Source: 39-52-133 sp035531075 (GTDB taxonomy: Bacteria > Pseudomonadota > Gammaproteobacteria > Burkholderiales > Gallionellaceae). Taken from it: a stretch of DNA of 64,000 nt. The position numbers and the translations under genes were made by a program. Of the stretch, positions 25,238 to 33,206 are shown piece by piece. The stretch covers positions 62,001-126,000 of the forward strand of contig DATKTO010000030.1 of the NCBI GenBank assembly GCA_035531075.1, written 5' to 3'. Each line of letters starts with the position of its first letter. Position 1 is the stretch's first letter. A model generated the notes under the pieces. It did no database searches. It saw nothing but the letters and a program-made list of their open reading frames with translations, and had not been told where the DNA came from.

Positions 25238-25788
25238 AAAAAATACTGGCTTACACGCGCACGGCAATCGCATTGCATTGGCTGATGGCGCTGCTGGTCT
25301 TTGTCACTTTCCCTGTCGGGGTGGTGATGCACGATATGGCCCTGTCACCGGATAAGCTCAGGTTGTTGAGCTACCATAAGTGGCTGGGTGTGACGGTGTT
25401 CATTCTGGTGGTAGTGAGGCTGGTATGGCGTGCAAACCATACGCCTGCCCCCCTGCTTGGCAGCATCCCGCAGTGGCAGCGGGTGGCGGCACAGGGCGTG
25501 CATGTACTGCTATATGCGCTGCTTTTCGCTATCCCGCTGAGCGGCTGGCTGATGAGCTCAGCCAAGGGTATTCAGACGGTTTATCTGGGCGTGCTGCCAT
25601 TGCCGGATTTGCTGGCAAAGGACAAAGTGCTGGGCGATGCGCTCAGCGCGCTGCACCAGGTGCTGAATATCACCTTGCTGGTGCTGGTTGCCAGCCATAT
25701 TGCCGCCGCCTTGAAGCACCAGTTTGTCGACCATGACGGCACGCTGGCACGCATGCTTCCATTCCTGGACAGGAGTTCCTCAAAATGA
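25234..25788 (+). CDS. Cytochrome b561 family membrane protein
   Basis: The 184-residue inner-membrane protein has four helices and conserved histidines in TAIALHWLMALL, SYHKWLGVTVF, QGVHVLLYALL, SALHQVLN and VASHIAAAL, which would hold two b-type haems. Members of this family move electrons to or from quinones. It overlaps the MarR stop and the next YceI start by 4 bases each (ATGA), so these three are translationally coupled. Pairing with YceI proteins is common and suggests a role in quinone or superoxide redox chemistry. Confidence 0.92.
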   Translation: MKKILAYTRTAIALHWLMALLVFVTFPVGVVMHDMALSPDKLRLLSYHKWLGVTVFILVVVRLVWRANHTPAPLLGSIPQWQRVAAQGVHVLLYALLFAIPLSGWLMSSAKGIQTVYLGVLPLPDLLAKDKVLGDALSALHQVLNITLLVLVASHIAAALKHQFVDHDGTLARMLPFLDRSSSK

Positions 25789-26327
25789 AACGTCTAATCG
25801 CGTTGTCGATGTTTTTGCCGATTGTTGCCTATGCTGTGGATTACAGCAAAGTTCAATCCGATCAGAGCAGCATTATCTTTGTTTCCAGGCAGATGAACGT
25901 GCCGGTCGAGGGCGTATTTAAAAAGTTTACCGCGCATGTGCGCATCAATCCGGCGAAGCCAGAAACTGCCACGGCGCAAATAGCGATCGAGCTTGCCAGC
26001 ATCGATGCGGGCAGTGCGGAAGCGAACGACGAAGTCAAAGGCAAGAACTGGTTTGATGTGGCCGAATTCCCCAAGGCTGAATTTATCTCAAGCTCGGTCA
26101 AGGCGCTGGGTGCAGGCAGGTATGAAGCATTCGGCAAGATGAGTATCAAGGGCAAGACCGCGGATGTGCACACGCCATTCACGCTCAAGGAGGAAAAGGG
26201 GGCGCTCAGCATAGATGGCGCATTTTCCCTGAAACGCCTTGATTTTGGCATCGGCTCGGGTTTATGGAGTGATACCTCGGTCGTTGCCGATGAAGTGCAG
26301 ATCAAATTCCATTTTGTTGTGAAATAG
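25785..26327 (+). CDS. YceI-family periplasmic protein (first copy)
   Basis: The 180-residue protein has a signal peptide (LIALSMFLPIVAYAVDYS) and a YceI lipocalin-like barrel: SIIFVSRQMNVPVEGVFKKF, ASIDAGSAEANDEVKGKNWF, FPKAEFISSSVKALG, KTADVHTPFTL and LDFGIGSGLWSD. YceI proteins bind polyisoprenoid chains such as ubiquinone precursors. Translation is coupled to the cytochrome b561 gene. It differs clearly from the second YceI copy downstream, so this is an old duplication. Confidence 0.9.
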   Translation: MKRLIALSMFLPIVAYAVDYSKVQSDQSSIIFVSRQMNVPVEGVFKKFTAHVRINPAKPETATAQIAIELASIDAGSAEANDEVKGKNWFDVAEFPKAEFISSSVKALGAGRYEAFGKMSIKGKTADVHTPFTLKEEKGALSIDGAFSLKRLDFGIGSGLWSDTSVVADEVQIKFHFVVK

Positions 26328-26401
26328 TTTAAGCGTGGACATAAGTCTATGTCACCCCTGAAGTTTTATTAATGTAGTCCAACCCTAAAAGGAGAATCAC
26401 C

Positions 26402-26968
26402 ATGAACAAAACCATGATCGCCATTGCGCTCGCCGGCTCACTGTCTGTTTCCGCATATGCTGCAGATGAATACAGTATCGACCCGAATCACACTTTCCCG
26501 GTGTTTGAAGTAAACCACCTGGGTTATTCAGTCCAGCATGGCCGTTTCAATAAAACCAGCGGAAAAATTACACTGGATATGGCGGCAAAGAAAGGCAGCG
26601 TTGACCTGACAATCGATACGACTTCGATTGATATGGGATTCGCGCTGTGGGATGAGCATGTGTCAGCGGACGGATTTTTCAACACTGCGAAATTCCCGAC
26701 CATGACCTTCAAGTCAAACAAGCTGATCTTCAAGGACGACAAGGTGGTTGCGGCTGAAGGTGACTTCACCCTGCTCGGCGTGACCAAGCCGCTGACAGTT
26801 AGCGTGAATGGATTCAAATGCGGCGATAACCCGTTTACCAAAAAGCCCATGTGCGGTGCAAACATCAGCGGCACCATCAAACGCTCCGATTTCGGCATGA
26901 TCAAATATGTGCCGGCTGTCAGCGATGAGGTGCAAATTCAGGTACCCGTAGAAGCTTACAAGAATTAA
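26402..26968 (+). CDS. YceI-family periplasmic protein (second copy)
   Basis: The 188-residue protein has a signal peptide ending SAYAADEY and the classical YceI pattern: YSIDPNHTFPVFEVNHLGYS, SIDMGFALWDEHVSADGFFN, FPTMTFKSNKLIFKDDKVV, LTLLGVTKPLTV-like DFTLLGVTKPLTV, and FKCGDNPFTKKPMCGANISG. It is the form closest to the E. coli protein. A strong AAAGGAG ribosome site precedes it. A weak hairpin with GACATA/TATGTC (26338-26353) lies in the gap before it and may trim the transcript. Two conserved cysteines (about 140 and 150) are worth noting. Confidence 0.93.
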   Translation: MNKTMIAIALAGSLSVSAYAADEYSIDPNHTFPVFEVNHLGYSVQHGRFNKTSGKITLDMAAKKGSVDLTIDTTSIDMGFALWDEHVSADGFFNTAKFPTMTFKSNKLIFKDDKVVAAEGDFTLLGVTKPLTVSVNGFKCGDNPFTKKPMCGANISGTIKRSDFGMIKYVPAVSDEVQIQVPVEAYKN

Positions 26969-26994
26969 TTTTTTCAATCACGAAAGCAATAATC

Positions 26995-27231
26995 ATGTCT
27001 AAAGCAGTATGTGTGCAAAAGAGCCCTTTCGCAGTTGAACTGGAAGCCGGAGATCATTACTGGTGTTCGTGCGGACTTTCCAAGAAACAGCCGTTCTGCG
27101 ATGGCTCGCACAAGGGGTCGAGTTTCACCCCGGTGAAATTTACGATGGATAAAAAGGAAACCAAATATCTGTGCGGCTGCAAAGCCACCAAGACGTCACC
27201 TTTCTGTGACGGTGCGCACAGCAAGCTCTAA
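26995..27231 (+). CDS. Double CDGSH iron-sulfur protein
   Basis: The 78-residue protein has two CDGSH-type motifs: WCSCGLSKKQPFCDGSH and LCGCKATKTSPFCDGAH. Each provides three cysteines and one histidine to hold a redox-active 2Fe-2S cluster, as in mitoNEET relatives. There is no signal peptide, so it is cytoplasmic. It lies 26 bases after yceI and before a hairpin, making it the likely end of the redox operon or of a sub-transcript. Confidence 0.95.
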   Translation: MSKAVCVQKSPFAVELEAGDHYWCSCGLSKKQPFCDGSHKGSSFTPVKFTMDKKETKYLCGCKATKTSPFCDGAHSKL

Positions 27232-27240
27232 AGCAGTCTT

Positions 27241-27261
27241 GCCCCAGCTGTAATCTGGGGC
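27241..27261 (+). terminator. Hairpin after the CDGSH gene
   Basis: GCCCCAG and CTGGGGC form a perfect 7-base stem around a 7-base loop, 10 bases after the stop codon. Only a short mixed AT sequence follows, so termination is likely partial. Confidence 0.5.
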
Positions 27262-27321
27262 TCAATATTGTTACAGGGATGCATCGAGCATGATGCGTCT
27301 CTGCTTTTCCGAGGGATATCT

Positions 27322-28101
27322 ATGCGCCAGCCAGCCCTGTTTCTGTCACACGGTGCGCCCACTTTCATGCTGGAAGAAAACGCCACGACCCGCTTCTGGC
27401 AAAGCCTGCCTGCGCTGTTGCCGGAAAAGCCCAGTGCAGTGCTGTGTGTATCAGCACACTGGGATGCACCACAACTGCGTATCAGCGGAACCTTGGGTAA
27501 AACCGGCATTCAGCATGATTTTTACGGTTTCCCCAGCGAGCTTTATGACATCAGCTGGGACGAGCACGAAGATGCGGAAACCTCTGCGGGGTTGCTGCGC
27601 AGATTGCGCCAGTTGCATGTGGAGGTGGCGGAAGACAGCAGGCCCAAAGATCACGGTGTCTGGGTGCCGCTAAAAACGGCCTGGCCTGAGCCCGATTTTC
27701 CGGTGTATCAGTTGTCCCTGAATCTGGCGCAGGGCCTGGACAGTCACTGGTCTCTGGGCCAGAAACTGCAGGCTTTGCGGGATGAGGGGGTACTTATCAT
27801 AGGCAGCGGCGGTATTACCCACAACCTGCGTTCGCTGGAGTGGAATGCTGCAGAGGATAGCACCGTGCCATGGGCTGCTGCTTTCGTCGAGGCGGTAGAA
27901 CAAGCCATCGCCAGCAATGACCGCGCTGCATTGTGCCAGCCCTGGCAGTTTCCCTATGGCAGGGAATGCCATCCCACGATTGAGCATTACGCGCCGCTGC
28001 TGGTGGTGATGGGGGCTGCAGGCAGCGAGCCAGTAAAAGCGCTGCACCGCTCCTGGCGGTACGGCAACTTTGCGCTGAACGCCTATGGCACGGTCTTGTA
28101 A
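27322..28101 (+). CDS. DODA-type extradiol ring-cleavage dioxygenase
   Basis: The 259-residue protein belongs to the class III extradiol dioxygenase group (YgiD/DODA): LFLSHGAPTF near the start, VCVSAHWDAP, HDFYGFPSELYDISW, DHGVWVPLKTAWPE and IGSGGITHNLRSL, providing the metal-binding histidines. The natural substrate is not known; catechol-type compounds and DOPA are used by relatives. The ATG at 27322 follows GAGGGA; an in-frame upstream start would add an unconserved extension. It may be cotranscribed with the MarR operon through the hairpin at 27241. Confidence 0.9.
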   Translation: MRQPALFLSHGAPTFMLEENATTRFWQSLPALLPEKPSAVLCVSAHWDAPQLRISGTLGKTGIQHDFYGFPSELYDISWDEHEDAETSAGLLRRLRQLHVEVAEDSRPKDHGVWVPLKTAWPEPDFPVYQLSLNLAQGLDSHWSLGQKLQALRDEGVLIIGSGGITHNLRSLEWNAAEDSTVPWAAAFVEAVEQAIASNDRAALCQPWQFPYGRECHPTIEHYAPLLVVMGAAGSEPVKALHRSWRYGNFALNAYGTVL

Positions 28102-28167
28102 TGCGGTGATCCAACCCCAAATTGTTTTCCAGAATGGCAGTAATCCATGTTTGAAAATGGCGTTCGC

Positions 28168-28205
28168 CCAGCCGCCAGGGCCCGATACAAATTAATCAGC
28201 CGGCA
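28168..28205 (-). pseudogene. Possible remnant of an outer membrane efflux protein C-terminus
   Basis: On the minus strand the short frame RLINLYRALAAG resembles the conserved end of NodT/CusC-type outer membrane efflux lipoproteins (LYRALGGGW). The homology is only about 12 codons, ends in unrelated sequence and has no start. It could be chance. If real, a cus-type efflux gene once stood here at the edge of the copper island. Confidence 0.25.
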
Positions 28206-28268
28206 GGGGCGTGAAGCTTAAGTGGAGCTTTTGTCTTCGCGACGTGGCTGTAGAGTAGGGAGGTTGGG

Positions 28269-28985
28269 ATGGCGATCGATCCGGTGTGTGGAATGGAGGT
28301 GGCTGAGGATGCGCCTTTGCACTACAGCTTTGAAGGTATCACTTACCATTTTTGCAGCGAGAATTGCCTGCACAAATTTCGTGACGATCCGCATCAGTAT
28401 CTGAAGCAGGTCCAGCCTGCGACAGCCGCTGCGAGCGCTGCGAATACCTATATCTGCCCGATGCATCCCGAGGTGGTGCTGGATCACCCCGGTAACTGTC
28501 CCAAGTGCGGCATGGCGCTGGAGGTGATATCGACCGTCGCTATGGGAATCACCAGGCCGCTTCAATTTGCAGCGGGGGCATGTGCGTTGATGCTTGCAAT
28601 CTATTTTGGGGTGGTCGGTCTGATTTCCGGGATGGATTTTGCACTCGATCAGTTCGCCAAATACTGGTACTTCATCCTGCTTCTGGCGTTTGGCTTCGGA
28701 GTTCAGGTCGGGCTGTACATCTACCTCAAAAATCTCGCCGGGCACCACGGCGCATCGGGCAAAGTGGTCGCGGTATCCGGCACGACTTCTACGGCTGCGA
28801 TGGTTTCCTGTTGCGCCCATTACCTGACCAACATTCTGCCCATGCTGGGAGTCACCGGCTTTCTAGCTGTCGTTGCAGAATACCAGATCGAGTTGTTCTG
28901 GCTTGGGCTTGCATTTAACGCCGCCGGTGTTATGTACGTCCTGTCCAAAGTTGTTAATGCCTCCCGGGAGCATCAGAAGTGCTGA
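28269..28985 (+). CDS. YHS and heavy-metal-binding domain membrane protein
   Basis: The 238-residue protein joins a YHS domain (residues 1-50: DPVCGMEV, HFCSENCLHKF), a heavy-metal-binding HMBD motif (YICPMHPEVVLDHPGNCPKC, about 61-85), and four membrane helices. One helix region contains SCCAHYLTNILPMLG with an adjacent cysteine pair and histidine. The YHS and HMBD parts match the front end of the copper ATPase encoded at 29443, so this looks like a metal handover or uptake partner. GGGAGG lies before the ATG. The exact function is unknown; a MerT-like or metal-sequestering role is possible. Its stop overlaps the start of the next gene. Confidence 0.8.
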   Translation: MAIDPVCGMEVAEDAPLHYSFEGITYHFCSENCLHKFRDDPHQYLKQVQPATAAASAANTYICPMHPEVVLDHPGNCPKCGMALEVISTVAMGITRPLQFAAGACALMLAIYFGVVGLISGMDFALDQFAKYWYFILLLAFGFGVQVGLYIYLKNLAGHHGASGKVVAVSGTTSTAAMVSCCAHYLTNILPMLGVTGFLAVVAEYQIELFWLGLAFNAAGVMYVLSKVVNASREHQKC

Positions 28986-29392
28986 AAAAACTTTTTACAA
29001 GCCTGGTTCTTGCAGCAACGATTGTTTTCTCATATGCGCCTGACCTCGTGTCAGCAGAAATGGCGTATGCCCCGCAAACACGCGATGAGCGCGGCATCAA
29101 GGTTACCGTCACACCGAAAAGCATTCCGAATGAAGCCAATATCTGGAATTTTGAGGTGACCTTGGAAACGCATACCCGTGCCTTGGACGATGACCTGGCC
29201 AAGTCATCCGTGCTTATTGCGGATGGTAAGCAACACCTGCCCTTGGGCTGGGAAGGTGCGCCGCCGGGAGGACATCACCGCAAGGGCTGGTTGCGCTTCA
29301 AGGTGATTGAACCGCAACCACGCTCGATTGAACTGCAACTGCGCCTGGCGGCCGACACTTTGACAAGAAGTTTCAAATGGCAATTGAAGTGA
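28979..29392 (+). CDS. Exported protein of unknown function
   Basis: The 137-residue protein starts with a GTG that overlaps the previous stop, preceded by GGGAG. It has a signal peptide (LFTSLVLAATIVFSYAPDLV, cleavage likely after VSA) and a mature part of about 110 residues, mostly beta, with VTVTPKSIPNEANIWNFEV, THTRALDDDL and GGHHRKGWLRF. The GGHHRKG motif could bind a metal. I do not recognise the family. The position between two YHS/HMBD metal proteins suggests a role in metal handling. Confidence 0.7.
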   Translation: MLKKLFTSLVLAATIVFSYAPDLVSAEMAYAPQTRDERGIKVTVTPKSIPNEANIWNFEVTLETHTRALDDDLAKSSVLIADGKQHLPLGWEGAPPGGHHRKGWLRFKVIEPQPRSIELQLRLAADTLTRSFKWQLK

Positions 29393-29442
29393 GCGGCCGA
29401 GCTTACGCGGCATAAAATTCCATCTCCGGAAAGGAGCATGTC

Positions 29443-31845
29443 ATGGCAACTGATCCTGTATGTGGCATGACGGTATCTGCCGACAGTCGATACCGCCATA
29501 TGCATGACGGACAAACGTATCTGTTTTGCAGTGCGAAGTGTCTGGCCAAATTTCAGGCGTCACCAGCGAGTTATGCCGGCGCAGGCACAGCACCGTCACC
29601 ACCTCCTGCAGCACAGGGCGATGTGACTTATACCTGCCCGATGCACCCGGAAGTCCGCCAGCCTGCACCGGGAAACTGCCCGAAATGCGGCATGACGCTG
29701 GAACCCGTTGAACCCGCCATATCCAAGCCCAGCGCCACCGAATACACCTGCCCCATGCATCCCGAGGTGGTGCGCAATGAACCGGGCAATTGCCCGATTT
29801 GCGGCATGGCACTGGAGCCGCGCAACGTGCCGACGGAAGACAATGCCGAGTTGCGCGACATGAGCCGCCGCTTCTGGGTGAGCGCAGCACTGGCCTTGCC
29901 GGTGTTCGTGATGGCGATGGTTGCTGATCTTATTCCTCAGGCAATGCCTGGCTTCATATCGATGACAGTTTTGCAATGGCTGGAATTCGCGCTGGCCACC
30001 CCGGTCGTGCTGTGGGGCGGCTGGCCGATCTTCCAGCGCGGCTGGGCATCTCTTGTCAACCTCAGCCTCAATATGTTTACCCTGATCGCGCTGGGTGTCG
30101 GCGTGGCGTGGACATACAGCGTGGTGGCGATGCTGCTGCCGGGAGTTTTTCCTCCCGCCATGCGCAGCATGATGGGCACGGTGCCGGTGTATTTCGAGGC
30201 TGCGGCGGTGATCATGGCGCTGGTACTGCTAGGCCAGGTGATGGAATTGCGCGCGCGCAGCCAGACCAGCGCTGCGATCAAGCTGCTGCTGGGGCTCGCG
30301 CCGAAAACCGCACGCCTCGTGCGCGCTGACGGCAGTGAGGAAGATATTCCGCTGGAACAGGTGCAGCCGGGCAATGTGCTGCGCGTGCGCCCCGGAGAAA
30401 AGGTGCCGGTGGATGGTGTGGTGCTGGAAGGCACGAGCGCGCTGGATGAATCGATGGTGACCGGCGAATCCATTCCGGTAGAGAAGACCGCAGATGCGCG
30501 CCTGATCGGCGCGACGGTGAACGGCACCGGGAGTTTATTGATGCGAGCCGAGCGCGTCGGTGCCGATACGCTACTGGCGCAGATCGTGCATATGGTGAGC
30601 GAGGCGCAGCGTTCGCGCGCGCCTATCCAGCGACTGGCCGATGTCACTGCGGGATATTTCGTGCCTGCAGTGGTGCTGGTTGCACTCGTCACGCTGGCGG
30701 TATGGGGAATCTTCGGGCCGGAACCGCGCCTGGCTCACGCCATCGTCAACGCGGTGGCGGTGCTGATCATCGCCTGCCCCTGCGCGCTGGGTCTGGCCAC
30801 GCCGATGTCCATCATGGTCGGCACCGGGCGCGGCGCGACGGCGGGTGTGCTGATCAAGAATGCCGAGGCGCTGGAAATCATGGAAAAGGTCAACACGCTG
30901 GTGGTGGACAAGACCGGCACACTGACCGAAGGCAAGCCAAAACTGACATCGCTCATTCCCCTTGCCGGATTCATCGAGGCCGACGTGTTGCGCCTCGGTG
31001 CGAGTCTGGAGCGCGCCAGCGAGCATCCGCTGGCGGCGGCGATCGTCAACGGTGCGCAGGAAAAGGGAATGGCGCTGGTAGCGGTTAGCGAGTTCCGTTC
31101 GTTCACCGGCAAGGGCGTGACGGGGACAGTCGAGAAGCGCGCGGTCGCACTGGGTAACCTCAAACTGTTCGAGGAATTGCACATAGCTGCGGGCGAATTG
31201 CCCGCACGCGCCGAGGCGCTGCGCGCTGATGGGCAGACGGTGATGCTGGTGGCGATCGACGGCAGGGCGGCAGGGCTGATCGGGGTGGCTGATCCAGTTA
31301 AAGATTCCACACTGGAGGCGATTCGCGCGCTGCATGAGGAAGGCGTCCAGGTCATCATGCTGACCGGGGATAACCGCACCACAGCGGAAGCCGTGGCGCG
31401 CAAACTGCGTATAGACCGGATCGAGGCGGAAGTGCTCCCCGAACAGAAAGCTTCCATCATCAAGCAACTGCAGGCGCAGGGACGCATCGTGGCGATGGCT
31501 GGAGACGGCATTAACGATGCGCCGGCATTGGCGCAGGCGCAGGTGGGCATCGCGATGGGCACCGGCACAGACGTCGCGATGGAAAGTGCTGGTATCACGC
31601 TGGTCAAGGGTGACCTGCGAGGTATCGTGCGTGCGCTGCGCCTGAGCCGCGCCACCATGCGCAATATCCGGCAAAACCTGTTTTTTGCGTTTATCTACAA
31701 CGTACTCGGCATTCCCATTGCGGCAGGCGTGCTGTATCCGTTCTTTGGCCTGCTGCTTTCGCCCATCATCGCGGCTGCGGCGATGAGCTTCAGTTCGGTG
31801 TCGGTGATTTTCAATGCGCTCAGATTGAATCGGGTGAAGATGTGA
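29443..31845 (+). CDS. copA: Copper-type P1B ATPase with YHS and two HMBD domains
   Basis: The 800-residue ATPase begins with YHS (DPVCGMTV, FCSAKCLAKF), then two HMBD motifs (TYTCPMHPEVRQPAPGNCPK and YTCPMHPEVVRNEPGNCPIC), followed by the P1B core: eight membrane helices, the TGES motif, CPC in IIACPCALGLATP, DKTGTLTEGKP with the phosphorylated aspartate, the HP pair (ERASEHPLAAA) and GDGINDAPALAQA. This architecture is typical of copper or silver exporters; the usual N-terminal GMTCxxC domain is replaced by YHS/HMBD. A clear AAAGGAG precedes the ATG. No CueR-type operator was seen upstream. Confidence 0.95.
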   Translation: MATDPVCGMTVSADSRYRHMHDGQTYLFCSAKCLAKFQASPASYAGAGTAPSPPPAAQGDVTYTCPMHPEVRQPAPGNCPKCGMTLEPVEPAISKPSATEYTCPMHPEVVRNEPGNCPICGMALEPRNVPTEDNAELRDMSRRFWVSAALALPVFVMAMVADLIPQAMPGFISMTVLQWLEFALATPVVLWGGWPIFQRGWASLVNLSLNMFTLIALGVGVAWTYSVVAMLLPGVFPPAMRSMMGTVPVYFEAAAVIMALVLLGQVMELRARSQTSAAIKLLLGLAPKTARLVRADGSEEDIPLEQVQPGNVLRVRPGEKVPVDGVVLEGTSALDESMVTGESIPVEKTADARLIGATVNGTGSLLMRAERVGADTLLAQIVHMVSEAQRSRAPIQRLADVTAGYFVPAVVLVALVTLAVWGIFGPEPRLAHAIVNAVAVLIIACPCALGLATPMSIMVGTGRGATAGVLIKNAEALEIMEKVNTLVVDKTGTLTEGKPKLTSLIPLAGFIEADVLRLGASLERASEHPLAAAIVNGAQEKGMALVAVSEFRSFTGKGVTGTVEKRAVALGNLKLFEELHIAAGELPARAEALRADGQTVMLVAIDGRAAGLIGVADPVKDSTLEAIRALHEEGVQVIMLTGDNRTTAEAVARKLRIDRIEAEVLPEQKASIIKQLQAQGRIVAMAGDGINDAPALAQAQVGIAMGTGTDVAMESAGITLVKGDLRGIVRALRLSRATMRNIRQNLFFAFIYNVLGIPIAAGVLYPFFGLLLSPIIAAAAMSFSSVSVIFNALRLNRVKM

Positions 31846-31886
31846 AAATAAGTTTTGTGCAGGTAAATTTTTCAGGAGAATGAATC

Positions 31887-32369
31887 ATGCATACACGAAT
31901 TCTTAAAACCCTGTTGCACACAGCCATAGCGGGCATCGCGGCCTTGCTGCTGGGCAGCGCGCTCGCGGACGATTCCGGCCAGCACAAGATCGTGAACGGC
32001 GTGGCCATTTATCTTGGCGTCATGCCGGCCGAGATGATTCTGGGGCATCCCAAACTGCACACCGAAGCGAAAATGCATGGCGGCGTGCCTGTCGGCGAGC
32101 ACCAGCGCCATGTACTCGTGGCTCTGTTCGACGCGGCCAGCGGCAAGCGCATCGTCGGTGCGAAAGTGAGTGCGCGGGTTTATGAACTCAACCGCACCGG
32201 GACGCAGAAAATACTTGAGCCCATGCTCATCGCGGACACGGTCAGCTACGGTAATTATTTCAACATTCCGGCAAACAATAACCCTTACCGTATCCGGGTG
32301 CTGATAGAGCTGCCTGGCGTGGCGGGAGTAATCGAAACAGAATTCGACTATCAACGTGCGCGCGCCTGA
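31887..32369 (+). CDS. Exported protein of unknown function in the metal island
   Basis: The 160-residue protein has a signal peptide (AIAGIAALLLGSALADDS) and a beta-rich mature part with VNGVAIYLGVMPAEMILGHP, KMHGGVPVGEHQRHVLVALF and NNNPYRIRVLIELPG. The histidine- and methionine-bearing segment near residues 63-75 could bind copper. I cannot name the family with confidence. TCAGGAGAA precedes the ATG at good distance. It follows the copper ATPase by 41 bases and is probably cotranscribed. Confidence 0.75.
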   Translation: MHTRILKTLLHTAIAGIAALLLGSALADDSGQHKIVNGVAIYLGVMPAEMILGHPKLHTEAKMHGGVPVGEHQRHVLVALFDAASGKRIVGAKVSARVYELNRTGTQKILEPMLIADTVSYGNYFNIPANNNPYRIRVLIELPGVAGVIETEFDYQRARA

Positions 32370-32418
32370 TGCACGGGTGCGTGGAAATTTGAAACCGAAA
32401 TAAACGAGGAGGTAAATT

Positions 32419-32654
32419 ATGTGGAACGGTATGGGGTTCGGTAGTTGGGGATGGGGCAGCGGTATGTAGCTGGGGATGGTGTTGTTCTGGGTCGTGATCA
32501 TCGCCGTGATTGTGCTGGTTGTGCGCTTATTGGGAAATGACGCAGCAGCGAGGGGGGCGATAAGACGCCGCTCCAGATACTCAAAGAACGCTATGCGCGC
32601 GGCGATATCGGTAAAGACGAATTTGAGCAAAAGAAGCGTGATCTCGAAATTTAG
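32419..32654 (+). pseudogene. Broken SHOCT-domain small membrane protein
   Basis: A perfect ribosome site (CGAGGAGGT) and ATG start MWNGMGFGSWGWGSGM, but a TAG at 32467-32469 stops it after 16 residues. The same frame continues LGMVLFWVVIIAVIVLVVRLL as a membrane helix. The reading frame then shifts, around 32530-32560, to TPLQILKERYARGDIGKDEF and EQKKRDLEI with a stop at 32652-32654, which is a good SHOCT domain. Intact relatives are about 75-85 residues and common in copper islands. At least two lesions mean a decayed gene, though the strong ribosome site is kept. Confidence 0.8.
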
Positions 32655-32966
32655 CCAGCACGATCATGGCACCGGGATATCCGCAACGGGACAGATTCAC
32701 CATCAGGGTGTAGCGCAGGCAATTGAGGCCGAATTCGAGTACCGGTACGCCCGCATTGGAAGAAGTAAAAAAGGTTTTCGATGATGTAAATTTTTTTTAT
32801 AAACCAAAAAAACAATTCAAGCTACAGAGAACACAGAGAGTGAGAGGGTTTCTCAGTCTTTCGTAGACTCACCAAAAAGGTGAGTAAGCTTCCCATGGAA
32901 ACCGTTTGTTTTTTACTCTGTGATCTCTGTGGCCAACTGCTTTTTCTAGGGTGAAAGGAGAGCTTG
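32655..32966. other. Intergenic region with an inverted repeat
   Basis: No gene is seen in these 312 bases. CAGAGAACACAGAGA (about 32825-32839) and TCTGTGATCTCTGTGG (about 32920-32935) form an imperfect inverted repeat enclosing about 80 bases, with an inner CTCACC/GGTGAG palindrome (about 32868-32884). This looks like a decayed dispersed element. A T-rich run (32790-32800) follows the broken gene. A strong AAAGGAG at 32954-32960 belongs to the next gene. Confidence 0.45.
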
Positions 32967-33206
32967 ATGAAACAAACCGAGCATACCGGGCACGATGCAC
33001 ATCGTGCTCCACGGGGATACAACTGGATTCTGCTTGCATTTCTGGCAATTTCTGCTTTTTATCTGTTTACCGAACACCGTGCCCACCTGTTTGGCGCGCT
33101 GCCATTCCTGTTGCTGCTCGCATGCCCGTTGATGCATCTGTTCATGCACCATGGGCATGGCGCACATGGCGGGGATGATAAAAAATCCGGGAGGAGCGAA
33201 AAATGA
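32967..33206 (+). CDS. DUF2933-like small membrane protein
   Basis: The 79-residue protein has two close membrane helices (WILLAFLAISAFYLF and LFGALPFLLLLACPLMHLFM) and a histidine-rich tail (MHHGHGAHGGDD). It resembles the DUF2933 family, found next to copper and other metal resistance genes. The histidine-rich tail could bind metal. The ATG follows AAAGGAG; a TTG one codon upstream is also possible. It overlaps the next gene by 4 bases. Confidence 0.85.
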   Translation: MKQTEHTGHDAHRAPRGYNWILLAFLAISAFYLFTEHRAHLFGALPFLLLLACPLMHLFMHHGHGAHGGDDKKSGRSEK

